Assembly (NCBI GenBank): GCA_012184525.1
Contig: WOFQ01000052.1
Coordinates: forward strand, 124,001-188,000
From: Xenoacremonium recifei
Taxonomy: Eukaryota; Ascomycota; Sordariomycetes; Hypocreales; Nectriaceae
Length of the DNA: 64,000 nt
Direction: 5' to 3'
Within the stretch, counting starts at the first letter, position 1; every line of letters begins with the position of its first letter. The position numbers and the translations under genes were made by a program. Below the pieces are notes generated by a model. It was given only the letters and a program-made list of their open reading frames with translations, was not told the origin of the DNA and ran no database searches. Of this stretch, positions 1 to 12,230 are shown piece after piece.

Positions 1-291
1 TGAAAGGTGGCAACTGAGAAGGGGGCCAAACGCGAATTAGGCCCCAGACGGGAGTTCAGTATGGGATGGATGTTGGCGGCGTTGGCGGGCAACGGAGAAG
101 GAGAGGAAGTGACGATGTTTTGGCTGGGAGAAGGCCGAGCGAGCGAGCGACTTGGCGACAGGCACGACACATCCACGTCAGGCACAGCTCTGCCTTGCAG
201 CAGCAGCACTGGCCAATGGGAGAGCTCGAGGGGAGAATGGTGGAGAAGCTTAGGTAAGGGCGCTTCATGATGGGGCGAGAGGGCAGTCGGT

Positions 292-360
292 CACGTGCAA
301 AGCTGGAACATTCGAGGTTGAGAGAGATGCACGTGCATTTGCAGGTCAGTACGGCACGTG
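292..360. promoter_or_regulatory. Cluster of three CACGTG (E-box) palindromes
   Basis: Exact CACGTG hexamers lie at 292-297, 330-335 and 355-360. CACGTG is the core site of bHLH factors such as Pho4 and Cbf1 types. Which gene they serve is unclear: the nearest recognised start is Cet1, 1.3 kb downstream, and a gene left of the window is equally possible. Confidence 0.35.
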
Positions 361-1145
361 ATCTGATACCTAACATCGCGTTCTGCCCCATGATACGTGT
401 TTATGAACGGGCAGGGTCGAGCTTGGAGTGCAAATCAGTAGTATTCTCTTGCATGTTGAACAATTTATCTGCCCAGACAAGGATTCCAGAAGCAACTTCG
501 CGAACAGTTACGGATAATGGTTTCTTTACCATTCTAGAGTGCACATACGTGGCACATACCTTACTCATTGCCGTACAGGTCCTCTCTGTGCTGTGCGCGT
601 ACCAACCAGAGCTGGGCAAAATATCGGGGTTTTGTGACGACATCGAGAACCCTTCCGTCTGTGCAGCCCGACAGCGAGCTGCGAGACAGATGACGCACAG
701 GGCCAGCTGTCATTGCCACCATTAAGGTAGACGAGAAACGGTCCCCATATCTCTTCGGTTTAAGTGCTGTCGTGGATCGCAATATCATGCGCCAGATTGG
801 AGGAGGAAAAGATGGAGCTCGCGAGGCTCAGGTCCGGCTGTCGAGCACATCAAACCCGATCTCAGCGGCCCTCAGTGGGGTCATCCACTAGAAGCTGCAG
901 TGCTCTAGGGGCTGCCGTCCGCTAAAGCTGCGCCAACAGCCGCTATGCGACCGGCACTCACCCACTGTAACGTAACCATCCATGCCTGGCGCGAACCTTA
1001 CAGACTGGATCGAAGGAGAAAAAAAAAAAGATGGACGGTTGATATGGAGTACCTCCTGTGGATGGCGCATTATCCCTGGCGGCAGCTGCAATCCACCATG
1101 TAGGTTATGTACCCTTGCTACCTGACCTAAGCTGCTGGCCTTCTG

Positions 1146-1168
1146 TCCAGTCCAGTCCAGTCCAGTCC
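1146..1168 (+). repeat. TCCAG pentanucleotide microsatellite
   Basis: About four and a half head-to-tail copies of TCCAG occupy this site in the leader region of the Cet1 gene. No function is apparent. Confidence 0.8.
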
Positions 1169-1637
1169 TCAAACTGTCTGCGATTTTCCATCCTCGACGC
1201 AAACGCCAACCACCATCACTATCACCACCACCAGCACGCCCGTGAGAATCCGAGATTTGCGCGCCGCACCCGATCGCCGAATCCATTGGCCCGTCCGCCC
1301 ACGTCTGCCTCGCCATCCGCCTGCTGTCCGTCGCCGCTGCTCTGCTGCTGTCGCTGCCCGTCTTCCATTCCCGTGTCCGCTCCGCGATGCCAGCGTAAAG
1401 AGAGGATGGCCGTTTGCGACGCTTCCCTCCCGCGACCTTGCACCATCTAGAATCGCCCAGCCCATCTCGCCCTCGCGCGCCGCCGGCCCTCCGCCTCCCC
1501 CGCGCTGCCCGCGTCGCGTCCATGAGCCGCTGCGAAGCCTCCAATTGCGTCCCCTGAGATCGTCGCCGCGGAGCGTGTCGTCGTCGTCGTCGCTGCTGGC
1601 CTCGCTCGCTGAGTGAGGCACCAAGAGGCCCAACAAG

Positions 1638-4335
1638 ATGGATCTGCGTTCGGTCCTTAACGCGAACGATAATGGCGACCGCCCGCCCGTGAAGCCTGTC
1701 GCGCCGCCGCCGCAACATCAGCAACAGCAGCAGCAACACCAGCGCCAGGCTTCACAACCACAGCCGCCGCCGCCGCAGCAGCAGCAGCTTCATCATGCGC
1801 AGAGCCCCGTGCAGTACGGCTATCGCGACTATGGCCGGGCCCAGCCTCAACTGCAGCCTCACCCGTCACCGGGCAAACCACCATCCCAGGACTATGGCCG
1901 CCATCCTACACCAGTCCATCATCACCATCCACCACCGCCGCCGCAACAACCTCCAACACCAGGCGGCTCCTATCCTCCGCCGTCGCCGTATCAGACGCCA
2001 GGTCCGTATGCTGGACGTCCCGTGCCACCGCCTCTCCAGCCGACCAACTCCTACCATGATGCGCGTTCCCCCAGCTCCGGGCCCATCACGGGTCCGGCTC
2101 CTTCGCCGTATCGCACGCCCTCTGCCGCCGGGCCTGCTGCTGGATACCCTTTCCCACCGACTGCTGAAGTGACTAGTCCTGTTCAGCGTCACCAATATCC
2201 GCCTGCGCAGTACCAGCCTCACCCTCAACAGCAGCAACCGCCGCCGCCAGCGCAGCCGCAGCATCAGCATCCTCGACGCGATAGCTTCTCTCAGGGCGCG
2301 GCCGGCCATGCTCCGGCACCGTATATGCCACCGCACCAGGTGCCGCAGACGCCTCCCGTGGGCTCAGCCAGTGCCTCGCAAGCATACATCCACCAGCGCT
2401 CGCAATCGACGCACTCAACACCGACGCCTACTTCGGCACAAAGCCAGCACCAATACGGGCCTCCCTATGCGCATGCTCAAGGCAGCCCCGTGGCCACGGC
2501 TCGCCCTCCGCCTCAAGAATACAATCGCACGCCTTCGCAACCTCCCACCCCCGTCGGACCTCCTTTGTCTGCCGCGTCACGACAATCGTCTTATGCGCAG
2601 CCGCCGAGCCCGTATCAACAAAGGATCTCGTCTGTTGCCAGCGCGGCCAGTGTTCAAGTTGCGCAAGCACAAGCACAAAGCTCGCCGCGACAAGCACAAG
2701 CTCCTCCTCCGCCACCTCCTGCCAAGCGTATATCTAATAGCTATGAATCACCCGCCCCGGGCGTTCATAACCGATCCCACTCACACAGCGACCGAGAGCA
2801 CAGCGTTTCTGTTAGCCCCAAGACTCGAGTTCCCTCGATTCAAAGCAACCTCGATACACCCTTAGGTCCCGCCGAACCCGAGACCAAACCTCCGACGGCC
2901 GCAAACTTTCACAGCATGGCAATAAGTTCAGATCGAGGCGTAATGACGCCTGCGAAGCGAAAGCTAGAGGATCGCGACCTGAGCCCGAAAGAATTGGAGC
3001 GCAAGGAGCCGCGACCACCCCCTGGCGAGGTCAACGGCCGCCATGTTCCCAGCACATCGCGTCCGACAACCGCCTCCAGTTCGCCCGTTATACCACGGAA
3101 GAAGCGAATCAGGCGACCCCAGGTTCCTATTTTCGCCCAGAATGTGAAGATCCTTGGCAACAAGCTACCTAATCACCCCAACTTCGTCCTCCAGAAGCGA
3201 GTCCACTCCCACATCAATGGCAAACATGATGGCGGGAACCGGGCCAGCCGACAGCCTTCGCCCGCGGTTACCAGATCGCAACCATCGGCACCTCCGCCAG
3301 AAGCCGGCCCTCAAGACATGCTTGGTCCTTGGGAGCCCTGCATCACGGGGGTCAAGCCTTACGAGGAGATGTCCAAGATCATCACCGACTTCCTCTTCAT
3401 CAACGTGGTTAACAGCCCGGATCTCCAGGAGATCACTAGCCGTGGTATCCAGTTCGAGATCGAAGCTAAGTTAGGGACATTGATCGACAAGGATACAAAT
3501 CACCGTGTTGACCGGCTGCTCGACTCGGAGTGTGTACTGCAGGACAATGGCAGAATCGCCTTCAAGAGTAGCATGACTGAGGTAGGCTGAGAACGCTCCC
3601 AGATCCCAAATTCACTACTGACCTCTGTCACCAGGCTCATCACAAGTTCTTCAATGACTTTCTCAACCAAATGGTCATCCAGACCGATCCCCGATCTCCA
3701 ACCGGCGCAAACCGCGTCCAAGTCCACTATAAACACCGCCGCGAAATCGACCGCTTCTTCGAACTTCCTCTCGATCAGCAGGGCCGCATCCCAGGCTGTG
3801 TGCGATCCCGAATCGCCTCTCGCAAGAATGTGAGGGTGCGAGTCACCTACGACCAGAAGTCGGGAGATGTGCTGGGCAAGATCATCAAAGCCCGCGTGGC
3901 GGATATCAACGTACACCTCCCTACCTGTCCCATGGACTGTCGCATCAGTATCAATCTTGAGATGGACTGGGAAGGTTCAGTAGAGGAGCTGGAATCCTTC
4001 TCGTCAGGGCCTAATGACCGGAATCCCGACCGAAACAAGGACCGGCTGAGCTACAAGCACGGGCATTATCAGATCGACCTGACACAGGTCACGCAGACCG
4101 TCACGGCCGTAGGGGTATGTCCTTTCTTCCCTTCCGTCGAGACTTGGCTAACCACAAGTAGGGTACTCAAAAGGTAGAAAAGGAGCACGAGTTGGAGATA
4201 GAGCTGGCGTCCGGGATACTGCTCGAGCAAGGCCGGAGAGCTCTGGACGGAAGACCCCATCGATACCCCGAGCTCGTCGAAGGGTTTCTCGACAATGTGC
4301 GCGCGCTCGCCCGCCGCGGCCGCGAGGTCCATTGA
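1638..4335 (+). CDS. CET1: mRNA-capping enzyme subunit beta (RNA 5'-triphosphatase, Cet1 type)
   Basis: It removes the gamma-phosphate from nascent mRNA 5' ends, the first step of cap formation in the nucleus. The model has three exons (1638-3581, 3635-4114, 4162-4335) and phase-0 GT-AG introns of 53 and 47 nt, giving 865 residues. Residues 1 to about 370 are a Pro/Gln/His low-complexity tail encoded by CAG/CAA/CCG runs, followed by a disordered basic segment. The catalytic tunnel domain starts near residue 570. The metal-binding strand EIEAKLG is at about 607-613, and the partner glutamate strand ELEIEL is at about 818-823 in the last exon. Between them lie the basic strand VRVRVTYDQK and the KDRLSYKHG segment typical of fungal triphosphatases. 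The length exceeds yeast Cet1 because of the N-terminal tail. The first ATG after the CT-rich leader is taken as the start. Confidence 0.95.
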
Positions 4336-5191
4336 GACAGCCCGCCCCGAACGAGCCTCGACCGCCATTAATGTCCAATACCTCTTCATCAAACCCCTCT
4401 TGGAATCTGGTCTGGTGTTTTTGTTTTAAACTGGAGGGGCGAAACCGGGAAGAAGGCGCTTTTACGTGTCCAAGGGAAAGGGAAAGGGAAGGGAAAGAGA
4501 ACCGAAGAGGGTGTTATTCGTTTTATTCCTATCGTGTCGTTGTAGCCAGAGTGCGGGATCAGGGTAACTTAGATTATCATGGACACAAGCCGGGTAGCTA
4601 CGGGTTTTTTCTATGTTAAAAAGGCGGAGGGAGATAGCGCGGCGTCACTAAACTTGAGATATTGTTTTTGTCACCACTCCACGGCTTTGCCTTGCTCTCG
4701 TCACTCTATGTTCAGTTTTCTTTTGCCATGGCATTTTCAATGCGTTCTGATTGCATGTTTTAAGAGTCTGGATGAGATGCAGGCATGAGGAGCGAAGCTT
4801 GTTGTGGTTGTTCGTTGGTGTTTAGGGTAGGGCAGTTTTCGGTCACGATGCTGAGGGTGAGACGATTCATCGATACCATTGTTTGCAAGAATGCCTTTGT
4901 CCAGATTTAATCAATGATATACTCAAAATAAAATTAGCGTCCAAGGTGCTTTAACTCTTCGTCCATACAAATTTTTCAAAGAGAGCCTCGAAATGGCTAC
5001 AATAATAGCATCAGAAGTCGGACTAAGCCAAGGCAGAGTAAAAAGAAACTTCAGAGACGAAACAACAACGCCAAATGCCAATTTTGAATGTACGGGTGCT
5101 AGAAATCTATCTGTACCTTTGACTCGTGCCAATCCATTACTCTAAAATTATGCCATGGTATCATCATCCTTTGTTCAATATCGCTCGTTCA
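4336..5191. other. Intergenic region between convergent genes (3' ends)
   Basis: This is the shared 3' region of Cet1 (+) and the permease (-). A purine run of repeated GGGAAA-like units is at about 4476-4501. AT-rich stretches near 4910-4935 could hold polyadenylation signals. No gene is seen. Confidence 0.6.
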
Positions 5192-7885
5192 TCACTGTGG
5201 TCTAAATCCAGTGCCATACCCGCCGCCGTTGTCGAAGTTATTTCCCTGAAAGTATGCATCAAAATCCGTGCCTGCAAAAGCGTTTGGAGGCACAGGTTGC
5301 TCCCTCGCCATCCCGGTGTCCTCAAAGCCCATCTCTTCCGGCCGTCGCGCCCTCAGTGCCTCTCTACCCACCCAGCTGAGATACACCGTCTCATGGACAA
5401 GTACCAGGCCACCGGAGCCACGGCCGCCCTTCTCGCCCGTAGCGGAGATGCCATCGGCGCTCTCGAACTCGGGCTTCTTCTCGACAACGAAGACGCGGTG
5501 GTCCTTGCGGTCGATGCGCCAGGCTACGGCCACGAAGCCCAGGAACCAGATGACACCGCCCCCGATGACAGCCCAAGAGATGGCTGGCACGAGCCACCAC
5601 TTGATGGTCTGCGTGATGGCGCTGGTAGGCTTGATCCAGGTGGTGACAACAGGCCAGAGACCTCCGACGACATAAATAGAAGCGCAGATTACGCTGAGAA
5701 CGGGATTAATGTGTCGGCCCGTCATCTGGCGCCAGGTTCGCGGAGCTCCTGAGAGGTCCGTAGTAGCGTCAGCGCCGTCCGTCATGGGAGGGCCCCTGAA
5801 GCGTAGGATGAGGATGCCCAGGCCGAGGAAAATGCCAAAGAAGGCATTGACGACGTAGGCGCTCAGGCTGGTTAGGAGGGTGTACGCGGAGTTGGGATCC
5901 ATGCCCCAGGTGGCGAAGATGAGGACAAGACATGAGAAGAAATGTAGGACAAAGGCGCCTACAGGGGTTTGCTCGGTGTGTTCCTCGGGCGAGAACCAGC
6001 GGAGACGCAAGAGTGAGCTGAACCAACCCTTGGACTGGAACCAGCGTAGGAGACGACCCAGCGACATGTCTCGGTTCTGGGCAAAGAATTTGGGGAAGGG
6101 AATGATACCCTCTTTAGCAATCTCCTGCTTCATGCGCGCCGCCGTGTAAGTCATGACAATGATGTTGCCAAGGCTTGAGATGGCGAGAAAAGCATAGAAG
6201 ACACGCTGGGCGGTAGAAGCGTTAGGGCTGCCGCCTTGATTGTCCTTGTATCCGCCGTTGGAAAGGGAGCCGTAAGTCATCTCGAAGAAGGCCTCGGCTA
6301 CACCCTCTGCGGAAGTAATTTGGACATTTCGAGGTACAACGACCATCTGTGAGGAGTCAGTACAATTATTCCGGTTTCACCTCCTAAGACGCAGAGACTT
6401 ACGTATGAAATGTTCACAGCCATGTAGAGCAGTGCCACAGTGGACACTCCGACAATGGAGGAGATGGGGTGCTTTCTTCGGGGGCGGCTAATTTCGCCCA
6501 TGACATAGTTGGGCTGCTCGAATCCCGAGAAGCTGAAGATGATGGCCAAGAACGCCTGGGCGTAGCCGTTGGCTTCTGTCGAGGCTTCTGCAAAGGCATT
6601 CGACGTGCTGGTGTTTTCAGAGAAGATGTCCTTGGTCTTGAATCCACCAGCGGCCACTACAATGGCGGTGATGACAATGCAAAGAAGGATGCAAAGCTTG
6701 ATCATGGCGAGCAGGTTGTTCAGCCAGATACCGCCACGACGCGAGAAGGCGTGGATAAAACAAGCCGCAGTGGCAACGGCAATAGCAATGCCTCGCACAG
6801 AGCCTGCTTCAGGCTCGACGTTGGAAGCTTGCAGCACACGGATGGCAAAGCTGATGCAGTTGCCAGCCATGTTGCCAAAGGCGATGAAGCCGACGCCAAA
6901 CATACACGTACATAGCAGCACCGTATTCTCGCGATAGGCGGGCTTACGGTAGACGTATTGGAGGTAGTTGAGATCGCCACCGCTTCGAGGGACGCTCTGC
7001 TCCACGCCGTCAATGACATATCGAGGGACGTTGAGTCCATACTCGATGTAGACGTGCGTGCCCGAGAGGCAGTAGAGGATGCCGGCGAACCAGAGGAGAA
7101 GCGAGGCGCCGGTCGACTGGGTGCCCTGCATGACCTTTTGGGGCGAGTTGAAGATGCCGGTTCCTGGAGAAACGCATTGTGTTAGTCGTCAAGCGTGTAA
7201 GTGGAAGACAGGAGTGAAGTCATGATAGACGTGATCGACAGGGCTGAAGGATCTACAGGATCTCGATCGGCCTGCGTGGTGTTTCTGATCGGGAGGCATT
7301 TCCGGGATGGTTGGAGAGGGAATCCGGGGACGTTGCAACGTCAGACTCCTGAGGCTGCTCTCGGCCCTCATCCATGATTTCCATTATGTCAAATCGTGGG
7401 TCGAGGCAGGCACGGCCCTCAGCGCCATCCAGTGCTTGCCGTTGCCACTCCGGACGGAATCCCCCACTTGGAAAGAGCCATCAGAAGAACTTAATTTCGA
7501 CTTCAACTCAGCTCTCCTCTGCTCTCCTCTTCTGTCCACCATCATCATCTTCTTCTTCCTCTTCACCATCACCACCATCGCCATCATCAACATGGTGACC
7601 GAGGACCATCGCCGATATGTGTCTCCACTCCCACTGGGGCCGTCGACGGCATCGTACAAATGAAATGATAAAAGAGCACAAACACTCACCAATCATCCGG
7701 TTCACAACCAGGCACATGACATCGAAGTAGCCCAGACGGAATTGCTCCCTTGGCGCATGCGTCACGATCTGGTTCGGGTTGTCGGGCGCCTCCGTGATTC
7801 CTGCTCGATCGCTGTCGATGGAGGAGTTGTCGCCGCCTCCTCGAGGCTCCGAGCGGTAGCCGCCCATTGGAGGAAAGTCGTCCAT
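5192..7885 (-). CDS. Methionine/amino-acid permease of the Mup1 (LAT/APC) type
   Basis: This is a plasma-membrane amino-acid importer of the APC superfamily, closest in appearance to yeast Mup1 high-affinity methionine permease. Exons on the minus strand are 7885-7690, 7163-6403 and 6346-5192, giving 703 residues. The polar N-terminal tail is followed by RMIGTGIFNSP, the conserved first-helix motif, which is split by intron 1 at the second glycine. About 12 hydrophobic helices follow. SFSGFEQPNYVMGEI and RKHPISS are typical of the family. The C-terminal tail of about 120 residues is hydrophilic and ends in a Gly/Asn/Phe-rich stretch; it is longer than in Mup1 (574 residues). Intron 1 is 526 nt, far longer than the other introns here, and intron 2 is 56 nt. 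Substrate preference within the LAT family is inferred. Confidence 0.85.
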
Positions 7886-9256
7886 GGTACGTAGGACTGT
7901 TGGATTCCTGAGGCTGAAGCCGGGGTGAGCAGCACTTCAAGCATGCGAAGACACTGTGAAGGACTTCGGAAAAGAGCCTCTCAGGCGGGATTCTTGGGGC
8001 GTCGAGCGTTAAGTAACGCGTCCAGCGTCGTTGCCATGCCCCGGGTCTGCCCCATCACGCAGGACTGGGCGTCGGCATTCAGCCGTGGCTGGGACATGGA
8101 GTACATCCATCCATTCACGCACATTGCTATGTGTCAGTGCTCATATCGTGTGACTGGGCTAGTGGACGCCTCATGGTCTCTTGGCCGTCCCAGGCAGATT
8201 TCCGCTCCCGCTTGGTGACGGAATGGCCCTACCAGCCTTATCGTTTTCTGCCTCGCCTCCGCGTCCAGACCCACGCCAAGCAAGGGATGAAGCAGTCCTA
8301 GAGTTCTAGCGCTGTCGGCGTCACGAAAAGAGCCAATCCTCGAGCAGGCACAGCCCCCACGATATGCATGGCCAAGGCAGAGCTGAATCCAGCTGGGGCA
8401 GACAAAATAACCCCCTCGGCTTCGCTGCGGGACTAGAGAATCGAGGACGGGGCGAGCGACACTAGGACCCCAGGACACTGACCAAGACGTCAGCACTTAC
8501 CACGCCTTGTTGATAAGAAGCTCGCGACTACAGCTTTCTAGAAGACTTCGATGGCCCCTGAGTGGCCCGACTCGTTCACTCGGACCCTCGGAACAACTGA
8601 TGTCGGTTGGTCCCGTGGGAAGGGACGAGAGCACAGCCCCCCCGCCGTCACTTCAACTTGTTTGGTTTATTTTGTCTGGGTAGGCCTCACCCTTGTCCGC
8701 CGTCTCGCCCGGCTTATTAGGAGGGCCTTGGAACCCGCACGAGGCATCTGCACCTCACCAATATCTGGAACGCGGGCACACGACTCCCCAGGTGCCACCT
8801 TGCGGAATCTAGGACCGAAGCTCAGCTCGTTGGACAGGTCTCATCCAGAGGCCACGCCAGCTCGCAGCCTCCCGCTCCTCGCAATCACCCTGCAGGCTGC
8901 ACGCCTCACTTTCGTCACAGTTCGAGACCGGTTCTGTCAGCTGCGGCGCCGCCACCTTGGCTTTCTTGTGCAAACTGCCCTCTTATCGAGTACCTCAGCT
9001 GTTGTCCGAGTTCCCGTGGTCCCCTCCCTGCTGGGCTGGTCGTGCAACTGGGGGCAGGACTGGGAATCCTTATGAACATATCCACCCTCCACGAAGGGGG
9101 TCCCTGCATGTCATTCTGTATTTCCTTCCTGCCTTTTCCATCTGTTCTGGATACCATCCCTCCCAAATTCATTCGCCCTCGCTGTACTCAACACACACCT
9201 ACTGTACATGTTATTGTAGCTACCTTTCTCTCCCCTCCAGACCGGAGTAGCTTCCG
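7886..9256. other. Divergent intergenic region (permease / unknown fungal protein)
   Basis: This stretch of about 1.4 kb separates two divergently transcribed genes and should contain both promoters. A 174-codon open frame at 8551-9075 has no recognisable domain, and its Arg/Ser/Leu-rich composition is that of random open sequence. CT-rich tracts at 9110-9245 fit the leader of the downstream gene. Confidence 0.5.
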
Positions 9257-12230
9257 ATGTCAGGTCCTCTTGGAGTTGGAGATGTTCTCAACCTAGGGCG
9301 GCTGGCCTGGGACGTTTATCAACTCGGCTGGTCTGAAGATCTCAACGCAAGTAGGTTAAACTAAGCTTTCCCCCCGGGTCTGACATGAGGCTCTCTCGCA
9401 AGGCTGTTTGGGAAGGATCGTCGTCGCTTGCTGGCCCTTACGCAGGAACAGACCAGCATCGCGTCAATCCTCTGGACGCTTGCAGATAAGCTTGCATGTC
9501 ATTAAACACGACGACTGACCGTTTCACAGCGAGGCAGTATCTGGAGTTTGGCAAGGATGTCAAAGGTTTGGCCCAGAGCCTGGACGTCTTGACGCAGGTC
9601 ATCCACGAGGCGACCGCGTCGTTACAGCGGCAAGGCGCCTACAACGCGGTTCCACGATGGGACTCCGTGTCGCTATTCGAGATTGTAGGCGACTACAAAG
9701 AGACGCTGCACGAGTGCCATGAGCTCCTCCAGGCGAACCAACGCTATCGCGTTGGCAGCACCGCAATCCGCAACATCGAGTGGAATGTGCTCGTCCAACC
9801 TACGGCCGATGCGCTTCGGCAGCGCATTATGCTGCACAACAACAAGGTTCTTCAAGTTCTGAAGCCTTTTGAAGTGTGAGTTATTGTCCTTTTAGGGTAG
9901 ACCACTCGCGTGCCGTTGGCTGACAACTACAGCGACCTGCTCTGTCGCGTGCGACAAGATATATCGCGCATGCACCAGGATCTTGCTATTCGGATTACTG
10001 CTGTCCATCAAGATGTCCATCGCTTGATGGGAATACTTGTTCCAGATTTGGAGCAAGAGTTGAACCATCAAGCGCAGCGTGTCATTAATCTTCTGGACGT
10101 CCCAATCGACATCGCCGAGCGCTTTCGCTATGCGGCTCTTGCTGATCGTCCTGAATATGGCGGGGCTGAGGCATTCCAGCTCGATGAGCTGTCTGATGCC
10201 TTCGTCCTGAACTACAACAAGTCAACCATTGGATTTACTGGTGGACTCTTCGTCCCTGACAAAATACCACCGGTTGACCAGTATGTCAACCTACTCAAAT
10301 GTGTATGGCTTTTCAAGAGAATCCAGGCCTCTCCAGCCCTGCTGGACGCGAGTGATGATTCTCACTGGCCGTCATATGTGCGACAGTTAGAAGAGGTAGG
10401 CCCCCTTTCTCAGCACTTCACCTTTGAACAGTACCTTAACTCTTCCAGAATCTTTCTTCAGAATGCAGCCGATTTGGCCAAGAACTAGTGAAGCCAGAAC
10501 TTGTCAGTCCCACGATGAGACCGGCAATGTTTTCTATCTGGCCAGAGAGAGAACCTACCCCTTTAGTCGATGTGGTTACGCAAGACGAAATGATGGAACA
10601 ACTTATTGAAGTGTTAGTATTTAGATGGTGTGTGCGATGCAGAATACCACATATACTGACTTCAACCAGCCCCCTTGTTAGCTCGACCAGCAGTGTCGAG
10701 CAAAAAGTCAAACTATTACGAAGATTAGGCTCTGATGGCCGAAGATTCCGAGTCATGATCTCGGGAACAGAACAAACAAATGCTGGACGCCCACGGCGAC
10801 AAAGTAAGTAGCAATGTCCCGGTCTCCCCTTCAATTGACTAATTAGGTCTGCAGCCGAGGTTATCGACTTCGATATTACATCCGCTATTATCAATCCGCA
10901 ATATGCCCTTCCGGGAGGGAATGGAGTCATCAAGGAAATTATCCTTCGACGTGACGAACGAATCGCAAGAATGTGCTTCACCAGCACACGTCACCTTCTC
11001 AAGTTCCAGCAAGCTGTCACCGGCTTCAAGGCTTGGAATTCCTATACCCAATACAATGTCATGGTCAGCTTTGTCATTGCTGGTCGCAAAGAGCCTGTTG
11101 TAGAAAAGGCTTGTATTCAACTTTGGATTCCCAAAGAGACGGCTGGCGAGCTCGTCACCAACAGCGAGGCGGCGGACGCATCCAACGTTGGTTCCCCGAG
11201 ACGGTCTGGATCAGTAGCCACGTCCGCCATGTCCTCAGTCATGTCCTCCGCGTACACTCCTTCGTCGAGACGCGACAGCACACCGATGTTCTCCAGTCCC
11301 TTCGGAAACGGTGAAGGCTCGGTTCCTATGGGCCGCCAACCCAGCCTCCCAACAATTCCTCAGCGCCAGACCACCACGAACTCGGGGGTATTCTCAACAT
11401 CCTGGCCAAGGGTCATGTCCCCCAGTCCCCTGGAGTCGTCGCCCCCTAGACAGGGCTCCTATGGTGCAGGATATCCTCCACGAGGACCCATAACGAGGAG
11501 GCCAGTCGGTCAGCCTCCTTCACCGCGAAGAGGAAGCACACAGGCTACGACGGCGACGAATTCTACCAACGGCCGCAGTCCGAGCATCTTTAGTGCTGCG
11601 ACTGTGAGGGCGCCATCCATGACAAGCAATTCGTCAGGGAGCGAGGGGCGGAGTGTCATATCTACTGGATCTCGGACGACGGGCTTGCTTCACCGACGGC
11701 CACCCAAGCCTATGCTGGTGCTCTTCACACAGAGCAAAGAAGGTGACTTTTCCTTCGTTACGGTCCAGATCGATGAAGAAACGGCTATCAACCCTGATCG
11801 ATGTAACTGTCGTCGAGCTGGCAGAGACGGTGCTCAGTGTCCCATCGCGGCTATTGAGCAACGGAAAGGCGAACTCAACCTCGCGGGCAGACGCTACGAG
11901 ACATCTCACACTGGCGGCACCAACAACGACTGGAACATTGCCCGCCTCGCGCTCAACAACCCCGCCTCGAGCAGCGACAAAGTGACATGGTCCAACCTCC
12001 GGCGTTTGAGCATCATGTTCAGAGAGCCGCGCGACCGCGCCACCTTCAGCGGCACGCCGAACCAGTGCCAGTGTAATATTAGGAACGAGGGCGGCCTCAG
12101 CAACTGCCTAAAGGAGGGCCACAGGGGGCTCTGGGGTGAGGTTCAGGAGTTTTATCGGCGTCAAGGGAATGAATATCATAGAGCGCGCTTTGAGGCGCAG
12201 CAGCATGTGGTTAACGGATTGATGACATGA
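9257..12230 (+). CDS. Conserved fungal protein of unknown function (about 858 residues)
   Basis: The six-exon model is 9257-9350, 9530-9875, 9933-10395, 10449-10612, 10670-10803 and 10855-12230. All junctions keep frame with GT-AG sites. The start reads MSGPLGVGDVLNLGRLAWDVYQLG, as in many fungal proteins with an N-terminal helical signalling-like domain. Residues to about 290 look alpha-helical. Then comes a beta-rich stretch (VIDFDITSAIINPQ, MCFTSTRHLLKFQQ), a Ser/Pro-rich disordered linker of about 180 residues, and a C-terminal domain with several cysteines (CNCRRAGRDGAQCP, CQCNIRNEGG). It ends in a helix rich in charged residues. Intron 1 (179 nt) is long and could hide a further small exon. 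I cannot assign a biochemical role. Confidence 0.75.

Larger units (their letters stand above)
1..1637. other. Left-edge intergenic DNA and 5' region of the capping-enzyme gene
   Basis: No convincing gene is visible. Open frames on both strands here are short or have the Arg/Pro-rich composition of GC-rich noncoding DNA. The stretch holds three CACGTG palindromes (292-360), a TCCAG pentamer repeat (1146-1168) and an A-run at 1019-1029. From about 1140 onward it is CT-rich, as is usual for fungal 5' leaders, and it runs into the Cet1 start codon. Confidence 0.6.

Noticed and set aside
888..1739. 283-codon open frame on the minus strand
   Set aside because: It runs antisense across the Cet1 leader and start. 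Its Arg/Gly/Ser-rich content mirrors the GC- and CAG-rich sense strand, and it has no domain or splice support.
8551..9075. 174-codon plus-strand frame in the permease/unknown-protein spacer
   Set aside because: No recognisable motif, random-like composition, and it overlaps the expected promoter and leader of the downstream gene.
9351..9529. An extra small exon within the first intron of the unknown fungal gene
   Set aside because: A possible peptide is open there, but direct splicing gives a smooth NATRQYLEFG junction and no motif supports the extra exon.
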